From Bacteroidales bacterium (GTDB lineage Bacteria > Bacteroidota > Bacteroidia > Bacteroidales > UBA12077): a stretch of 6,764 nt of DNA. The notes below the pieces were generated by a model. That model saw only the letters and a list, made by a program, of their open reading frames with translations, did no database searches and was not told where the DNA came from. The translations under genes were made by a program, and so were the position numbers. The stretch covers positions 1-6,764 of the forward strand of contig JASGMZ010000165.1 of assembly GCA_030156305.1 (NCBI GenBank), given 5' to 3'. Each line of letters opens with the position of its first letter. Position 1 is the stretch's first letter. This document shows, one piece after another, positions 1 through 4,248 of the stretch.

Positions 1-6
1 TACCAC

Positions 7-99
7 GTCATTGCGAGGAGGAACGACGAAGCAATCTGTTTTAATATCAAGAGATTGCTTCATTTCCTGCCTGCCGGCAGGCACGGCATTCGCAATGAC
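7..99. repeat. Long imperfect palindromic intergenic repeat (GTCATTGCGAGG...GCAATGAC family)
   Basis: The outer arms GTCATTGCGA (7-16) and TCGCAATGAC (90-99) are perfect complements. A second perfect 10-bp pair, GAAGCAATCT (28-37) with AGATTGCTTC (52-61), closes a 14-nt loop. The two arms between these blocks no longer match, because a separate palindrome sits in the right arm (68-83). Repeats of the type 'CATTGCGAGGA...GAAGCAATCT' are known from general experience as dispersed, non-coding palindromic elements in many unrelated bacteria. They are usually found between genes, as here, about 280 bp beyond the end of the nearest gene. Copy number in this genome and any mobilising enzyme cannot be judged from one copy. 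Confidence 0.8.
68..83. repeat. Perfect 16-bp GC-rich palindrome nested inside the larger repeat
   Basis: TGCCTGCCGGCAGGCA is a perfect 8+8 palindrome with no loop. It lies in the right arm of the 7-99 repeat only, with no counterpart in the left arm, so it looks like an insertion into or replacement of part of that arm. Twelve of its 16 bases are G or C in an otherwise AT-rich window. That it was acquired secondarily is inference. Confidence 0.7.
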
Positions 100-315
100 A
101 AATAAGAAATAAAAGCTCAGATTATACCCGCTCACAGTATAACATCAATATTAGAATGATTTATTATTATCCGTTAGTGGAAACTATGTATCAACATGTT
201 TCGCAAAAACCGCAGGCTTGTTATTATGGTTGATTTAATTTTCTATGATTTTTTTCACCTACGTTTGCCCAAAAAGCAATTCTACCGTGCAAAAACAAAT
301 ATTTAAGTACTAATC
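100..315. other. Intergenic region with no recognisable gene
   Basis: I found no convincing coding frame, RNA gene or repeat in this stretch. It separates the palindromic repeat at the left edge from the terminator of the thioredoxin-fold lipoprotein gene. One 8-bp match to the Bacteroidota -7 promoter pattern TAnnTTTG occurs on the plus strand (TACGTTTG, 260-267). It has no suitably spaced -33 element and no gene downstream on that strand, so it is not called a promoter. Confidence 0.6.
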
Positions 316-346
316 AAAAAAAAAGTGGCTGAATTTTTCAACCACT
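316..346 (-). terminator. Rho-independent terminator of the TlpA-like lipoprotein gene
   Basis: Read on the minus strand, a 10-bp stem is formed by AGTGGTTGAA (346-337) and TTCAGCCACT (333-324). It contains one G-U pair and has a 3-nt AAA loop. The stem runs directly into a T-tract (plus-strand A run 316-324). It begins about 33 nt after the stop codon of the gene ending at 379. Stem, short loop and T-tract together make this the clearest terminator in the window. Confidence 0.85.
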
Positions 347-378
347 CACTCTTTTCATTCTTAAATTTTGGAAATACC

Positions 379-1476
379 TTAATCCAATAATTCAGCTAAT
401 TTATTACTTAACTCTTCGCCACGTAAGTTTTTAGCTATAATAATTCCGTCGGGATCAATTAAAACATTATGGGGAATTGAATTAAAACCATAAAGATCAC
501 GAGCTGAGCAATCCCAATAATTTAGTTCCGAAACCTGAGGCCAGGTAATACCATCCGCTTCTATTGCATTCATCCATGATTCACGTGTTTTATCCAATGA
601 AACACCAAAAATTTCAAACCCTTTCTCATTATATTTTTTATAATTTTCAACAAGATTTGGGTTTTCCTGTCGGCAAGGGTTGCACCATCCAGCCCAAAAA
701 TCGATTAGAACATATCCATCTCCGGCATAAGATGAAAGAGAAACAGGGTTCCCATCGGGGTCATTCATGGTAAAATCGATGTATGGTTGGCCAATGGCAA
801 CACTTTTTAAAACATCAACTTTTTCCCTGAGTTGTTTGGCATATTTAGATTCTGCAACTTCGGGGCTAAACTTTCCCATAATAGTTTCAAGTTCTTCCAA
901 CGACAAATAGGGCATCATATAATTTAAGGTAATAAATGGAGACAGAACGGTTGAAGAATTTTCATTAATAAAATCTTTTATGTATTGTTGCTGATTCTCT
1001 TCAACTTTAGTGTACTCTGCTTCAATTTGCTTCACCTTCTCCATATCGCCACCCATATTTGCTTGCATATATTCATTATACAATGTTCTAAATTGCAAAT
1101 TGTAATTCGTCAGTTGATCTTCAAAACTTTGATATAAGGCGGTTATTTCCGAACCTTTAATATCTGCATTGGGGATACTGTCGATATGAGCAACAATCTT
1201 AACTTTTGTATTTTCTAAAAACAAAGGAATTGCATCTAATGTATCAGCAAATTTTATGATATGATATTCGGGCATCTCTACCTTTCCTTTAAAGGAAAAC
1301 GCACCCTCTTTTAATGCAACGGAATCAACGGTTACCAGTTTACCATCTTCTACTTTTTGAAGAACTGCTGAACCCGAGTTTAACCCTTTAATTTGTCCCT
1401 CAATATTATACTTTGTCTCTGTTGAACAGGAAAACAAAAATGCAATAGCCAACAGGCTGTAAAATAATTTTCTCAT
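379..1476 (-). CDS. TlpA-like thioredoxin-fold lipoprotein with N-terminal DUF4369 domain
   Basis: Predicted envelope-anchored thiol-disulfide oxidoreductase of 365 residues. Residues 1-17 form a lipoprotein signal with lipobox LFSC, so Cys17 should be lipidated; this fixes the ATG at 1476. Residues about 23-120 match the DUF4369 pattern (YNIEGQIKG start, beta-rich), which commonly precedes AhpC/TSA-Redoxin domains in Bacteroidota. Residues about 110-220 are helical and charged. The thioredoxin fold covers about 228-365, with the redox motif WCNPC (Cys265, Cys268) and a probable cis-proline at Pro335 (SIPHNVLID). The family reduces or isomerises disulfides in periplasmic partners; the substrate is unknown here. 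It lies 90 bp downstream of meaB on the same strand and ends at a strong terminator. Whether it is co-transcribed with meaB is uncertain because a weak hairpin lies between them. A peroxiredoxin role is less likely given the CxxC. Confidence 0.93.
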   Translation of the reverse strand: MRKLFYSLLAIAFLFSCSTETKYNIEGQIKGLNSGSAVLQKVEDGKLVTVDSVALKEGAFSFKGKVEMPEYHIIKFADTLDAIPLFLENTKVKIVAHIDSIPNADIKGSEITALYQSFEDQLTNYNLQFRTLYNEYMQANMGGDMEKVKQIEAEYTKVEENQQQYIKDFINENSSTVLSPFITLNYMMPYLSLEELETIMGKFSPEVAESKYAKQLREKVDVLKSVAIGQPYIDFTMNDPDGNPVSLSSYAGDGYVLIDFWAGWCNPCRQENPNLVENYKKYNEKGFEIFGVSLDKTRESWMNAIEADGITWPQVSELNYWDCSARDLYGFNSIPHNVLIDPDGIIIAKNLRGEELSNKLAELLD

Positions 1477-1522
1477 TATGATTTTTTTTTAAGATTTATA
1501 AAAATTTTAATTGTTAAACATA

Positions 1523-1548
1523 CAAAAAATTCTACATAATAAGAATTT
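1523..1548 (-). terminator. Weak AT-rich hairpin with T-run after meaB (possible terminator)
   Basis: On the minus strand AAATTCT (1548-1542) and AGAATTT (1533-1527) form a perfect 7-bp stem with an 8-nt loop. The stem leads into a run of six Ts (plus-strand As 1524-1529). It starts 19 nt after the meaB stop codon. The stem has only one G-C pair, so termination would be leaky at best. It may only reduce read-through into the lipoprotein gene. Confidence 0.3.
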
Positions 1549-1566
1549 AATATATGTTAATATGAA

Positions 1567-2673
1567 TTATTTTTGGTTGAAATATTCGTTTAAAAGCATA
1601 CGGGCTGCAAGGAATGAATTCATTTTTCCTTGTAAAACATTCTCTTCGAAAAGTTTTAGCTTTTTTTTAATATTATCTTGCTGATAAAAATTGTTTTTTA
1701 ACGATTCGTTTATTGATTCGTACATCCAATATTTTGCCTGTTCTTTTCTTTTTAAAACAAAAAAATTGTTTGATTTTTGCTTTTCAATAAATTCATTAAT
1801 CACTTTCCACACCTCATCAATTCCTGTTTTTACGAGCGACGAACAAGTTAACACTTTCGGGATCCATCCCGACGGAGCAGGCGGAAACAGATGAAGTGCA
1901 TTTTGGTATTCATTTTTTGCCTGTTCAGCTTTTCGGATATTTTCTCCATCGGCTTTATTAATAACAATTGCATCAGCCATTTCCATTATCCCCCGTTTAA
2001 TTCCCTGCAATTCATCTCCGGCACCGGCAAGCATTAGTAACAAAAAAAAATCAACCATTGAATGTACAGCAATTTCAGATTGCCCCACTCCCACCGTTTC
2101 AATAAAAATAGTATTAAACCCGGCCGCTTCACATAAAATAATCGTTTCTCTGGTTTTTCGGGCTACACCGCCCAACGAACCTGCTGACGGTGAAGGCCTG
2201 ATAAAAGCATCAGGATCCGTAGCGAGCTCTTCCATCCTTGTTTTATCGCCAAGTATACTTCCTTTAGAACGCTCACTACTGGGATCAACAGCCAATACAG
2301 CAAGTTTATTTCCTTTTGAGGTTATATATTTTCCCATCGATTCAATAAACGTACTTTTCCCTACACCTGGAACTCCTGTTATACCTATACGAATGGAATT
2401 TCCTGCATAAGGAAGGCATTTTTCTATGATCTCCTGGGCTATTTGATTATGATCGGGTAATGAACTTTCAATTAATGTTATGGCTTGTCCTAAAATGGTC
2501 CTATTCCCGTTAATAATTCCATCTACATATTCCTGTACCGATCGATTAATTTTTTTATTTCCCCTGAATTTTTTTATTACCTCGGGGTTTATAGATTCGG
2601 GTTGTTCAATACCACGCTGCACATTTAAAGCGGATTTAAATTTATCTTTATTTTTTTCTTTTTTATCCGACAT
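1567..2673 (-). CDS. meaB: Methylmalonyl-CoA mutase-associated GTPase MeaB (ArgK family)
   Basis: Cytoplasmic G3E-type P-loop GTPase that, by family knowledge, protects and reactivates B12-dependent methylmalonyl-CoA mutase and gates adenosylcobalamin loading. The mutase interconverts succinyl-CoA and methylmalonyl-CoA in propionate metabolism. The 368-residue length is within the family range. Visible motifs are Walker A GVPGVGKS (100-107), the LAVDPSS segment (Asp130), switch region ETVGVGQSE (192-200), the conserved LAGAGDELQGIKRGIMEMAD segment (215-234), NKAD guanine-specificity motif (239-242) and TCSSL (276-280). The C-terminus (about 305-368) is helical, as expected for the dimerisation region. 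The Lys-rich first 40 residues with GIEQPESINP resemble Bacteroides homologues, supporting the ATG at 2673. No mutase subunit gene lies within the window, so its partner must be encoded elsewhere. No clear promoter or ribosome binding site was seen upstream. Confidence 0.96.
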   Translation of the reverse strand: MSDKKEKNKDKFKSALNVQRGIEQPESINPEVIKKFRGNKKINRSVQEYVDGIINGNRTILGQAITLIESSLPDHNQIAQEIIEKCLPYAGNSIRIGITGVPGVGKSTFIESMGKYITSKGNKLAVLAVDPSSERSKGSILGDKTRMEELATDPDAFIRPSPSAGSLGGVARKTRETIILCEAAGFNTIFIETVGVGQSEIAVHSMVDFFLLLMLAGAGDELQGIKRGIMEMADAIVINKADGENIRKAEQAKNEYQNALHLFPPAPSGWIPKVLTCSSLVKTGIDEVWKVINEFIEKQKSNNFFVLKRKEQAKYWMYESINESLKNNFYQQDNIKKKLKLFEENVLQGKMNSFLAARMLLNEYFNQK

Positions 2674-2769
2674 GTCAAAAATATTTTCTACGAAATTAAA
2701 ACTTCCTGCAATAGAAAGAAAGCATAATACTATTTTTCACAACACCTTTTTTTTAGATAATAATTAAAA

Positions 2770-2796
2770 AAAGAAATAGCACAATACTATTTCTTT
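2770..2796 (-). terminator. Rho-independent terminator, probably of the DUF1573 transcript
   Basis: A perfect 10-bp stem, AAAGAAATAG (2770-2779) with CTATTTCTTT (2787-2796), has a 7-nt loop. On the minus strand it is followed by more Ts, giving a run of seven (plus-strand A run 2766-2772). It lies about 190 nt past the DUF1573 stop and about 97 nt before the meaB start. It would separate the two transcription units, unless the meaB promoter lies further upstream; in that case the hairpin would sit in the meaB leader as an attenuator. Confidence 0.6.
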
Positions 2797-2803
2797 AGGT
2801 GCA

Positions 2804-2817
2804 TTGATCAAAATCAA
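2804..2817. promoter_or_regulatory. FNR/CRP-type operator-like palindrome (TTGAT-N4-ATCAA)
   Basis: TTGATCAAAATCAA matches all ten specified bases of the enterobacterial FNR box TTGAT-N4-ATCAA; the dyad extends one more pair on each side (ATTGAT/ATCAAT, 2803-2818). It lies 131 bp before the meaB start codon and just upstream of the hairpin at 2770-2796. CRP/FNR-family regulators exist in Bacteroidota, but their binding sites need not match this consensus. The assignment is therefore a pattern match only. It could also be a small hairpin in an AT-rich spacer. Confidence 0.3.
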
Positions 2818-2858
2818 TTATTAATTAGTTAGTGCATCTTAGAAAACACCAGTTTTTT

Positions 2859-2985
2859 TAGTGGCGTAATAAAAAACGTCAAGAACAAGGCTTGGGAAGA
2901 ATTGGCAGCCAGGAGTTTACTGACGTAAATGACTAATTGCCAATGCGAGCGTAACGCAGTTATCGACGTTTTCTTATAGCCACTA
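2859..2985. repeat. 127-bp MITE-like element with terminal inverted repeats
   Basis: The ends are inverted copies: TAGTGGC (2859-2865) opens it and GCCACTA (2979-2985) closes it. The match extends inwards to AACGTC (2875-2880) and GACGTT (2965-2970), about 18 of 21 positions with one gap. The outermost TA at both ends could be a TA target duplication. Further dyads are nested inside: ATTGGCA (2901-2907) with TGCCAAT (2938-2944), TTTAC (2916-2920) with GTAAA (2925-2929), and TGCG (2944-2947) with CGCA (2955-2958). By my count 54 of 127 bases are G or C, higher than the flanking spacer. It begins 1 bp after the DUF1573 stop codon. It has no room for a transposase, so it would be non-autonomous; a structured RNA 3' end is the alternative. 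Confidence 0.6.
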
Positions 2986-2986
2986 A

Positions 2987-4075
2987 TTAATCAACAATTT
3001 CTACACTTATCGTTAATCGTTCTTCGGGATTTGAAGGATCATTAGAAATTACATAAATAGTTTTACGTTGCATTCCCTTTCTTGATCCAAATTTGAATAC
3101 CGCGTTAAACGAACTTGATTCCCCGGGTTTTAATACTTTTTTCTCTAAATTGGTAGTAGTACAACCGCAGGTGGTTCTTATTTTCCGAATGATTAAATCC
3201 CTCTTTCCTGTATTCTTAAAAACAAATTCTTTCTCAACTTGTTTTTGACTAAAAGGGACTTTTCCAAAATTGAAATTCTTTTCTTCAAATTCAATTTTAG
3301 GAGCATTTTCTTTCTCTTTAACGGTTAAATGTGAGAAATCTTCTTCAACTTTAGCACTAATGGTAATGGAATTACCACTAATATTTTCACCATTGATTAA
3401 CATCGAAACTCTATCTACAATAAATCCCCAATCGTTAACCTTCCGGCCATCATATTCGCCAATAATAAAACCCTTCTCTTTAGGCCGTAGTTCATCAGGA
3501 GAAACTTTGAGCTTCAAATACTCTGGTACATTCTGAAAACTAAGTTTTAATATTTGGTCAGAGGCATTGTAAATTTTTAATGTGTCGATCTTAACCTGAT
3601 TATTATAAACCCTGGTAAAAGGCAAATGATTCGATTGCAGCCTTAACGCTCCAATGGTTTTTGGGTAATAATCTTCAATCGTTTTTTCTCTCGGTAGCAC
3701 TTCACCCATAATCCTTAAAATAACCTGGCTCTTATTGATTGTATTCGTAGTGATTATTATACTTTTATTGAAATTTCCGGGCCGATTTCTCGGATCAAAA
3801 GCAGCTTTAACAAAACCTTTCTCTCCGGGCATTACGGGTTTCTGTGTCCAGGTAGGTGTTGTACATCCACAGGTTGCTCTAACATTTGTAATTACCAGCG
3901 GTTCGTTTCCTGTATTGGTAAAAATAAATTCATAGGCAACCATACCTTCATCTTCTTTTATTTTGCCAAAATCATGTATATCTTTTTCAAAAGATATTTT
4001 AGCCCCACGTTGTTGGGCAAAGGCAAAAACAGTAATAAGTGAAAAAATTAAAATAAAAAATCCTCTCTTTTTCAT
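2987..4075 (-). CDS. Exported DUF1573 protein with two CGCT-type Ig-like domains
   Basis: Predicted periplasmic or surface protein of 362 residues. I chose the ATG at 4075 because the signal peptide MKKRGFFILIFSLITVFAFA begins there, with likely cleavage after Ala20. A TTG at 4126 would add 17 residues in front of it and is less plausible. Domain 1 (about 26-126) and domain 2 (about 260-362) share the DUF1573 pattern: 'DFGKI' or 'NFGKV', then 'F.NTG..PL.I..V..TCGCTTP', then 'PGE'. The CGC cysteines are Cys69/Cys71 and Cys303/Cys305. The middle region (about 127-259) looks like a third beta-sandwich without the cysteines. The biochemical function of DUF1573 is not established. It is divergent from the large secreted gene at 4249 and lies 313 bp ahead of meaB, with a terminator between, so it is probably monocistronic. 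Confidence 0.92.
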   Translation of the reverse strand: MKKRGFFILIFSLITVFAFAQQRGAKISFEKDIHDFGKIKEDEGMVAYEFIFTNTGNEPLVITNVRATCGCTTPTWTQKPVMPGEKGFVKAAFDPRNRPGNFNKSIIITTNTINKSQVILRIMGEVLPREKTIEDYYPKTIGALRLQSNHLPFTRVYNNQVKIDTLKIYNASDQILKLSFQNVPEYLKLKVSPDELRPKEKGFIIGEYDGRKVNDWGFIVDRVSMLINGENISGNSITISAKVEEDFSHLTVKEKENAPKIEFEEKNFNFGKVPFSQKQVEKEFVFKNTGKRDLIIRKIRTTCGCTTTNLEKKVLKPGESSSFNAVFKFGSRKGMQRKTIYVISNDPSNPEERLTISVEIVD

Positions 4076-4123
4076 AGTATTAATATTTTTATAAAAATAA
4101 ATAACTTTGAATGGTATAAATAT

Positions 4124-4131
4124 CAAAAATA
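4124..4131 (-). promoter_or_regulatory. Candidate Bacteroidota -7 promoter element for the DUF1573 gene
   Basis: On the minus strand TATTTTTG fits the Bacteroidota sigma-factor -7 pattern TAnnTTTG exactly. It would place the transcript start about 40-45 nt before the ATG at 4075, a sensible leader length. No TTG/TTTG -33 box is present at the usual distance of about 19-21 bp; the nearest TTTG (4166-4163) is about 31 bp away. In AT-rich DNA such an 8-mer can occur by chance. Confidence 0.3.
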
Positions 4132-4154
4132 ATAATATTTAATAATTTATCATT

Positions 4155-4176
4155 AAGGTTAACAAACTTTAACTTT
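4155..4176. promoter_or_regulatory. Near-perfect dyad in the divergent intergenic region (operator-like)
   Basis: AAGGTTAA (4155-4162) and TTAACTTT (4169-4176) are inverted copies with one mismatch and a 6-nt spacer. The dyad lies in the 173-bp region between two divergent start codons (4075 and 4249), where a shared operator could act on both genes. There is no further support, and AT-rich dyads are common. Confidence 0.2.
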
Positions 4177-4248
4177 TAAGATTAAAATGCTAAATTCATG
4201 CCAAATTAAATTTACCCTTTTATCTAACGAAAACATTTCCATTTAGTT

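Noticed and set aside
564..773. Plus-strand open frame inside the TlpA-like gene
   Set aside because: It lies wholly opposite a well-supported gene and its translation shows no recognisable domain.
2676..2683. TATTTTTG on the minus strand just before meaB, an exact -7 element match
   Set aside because: It ends only 3 bp before the meaB ATG. The transcript start would fall inside the coding region, and no -33 box is at the right distance.
2871..2927. A short plus-strand reading frame inside the 127-bp element (contains KNKAWEELAARS)
   Set aside because: It is about 18 codons between stops with no start codon. It could be a remnant of a mobile-element gene but is too short to call.
4076..4126. 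A 17-residue N-terminal extension of the DUF1573 protein from a TTG at 4126
   Set aside because: It would place unrelated residues ahead of a complete signal peptide that starts at the ATG at 4075, and it overlaps the candidate promoter element.
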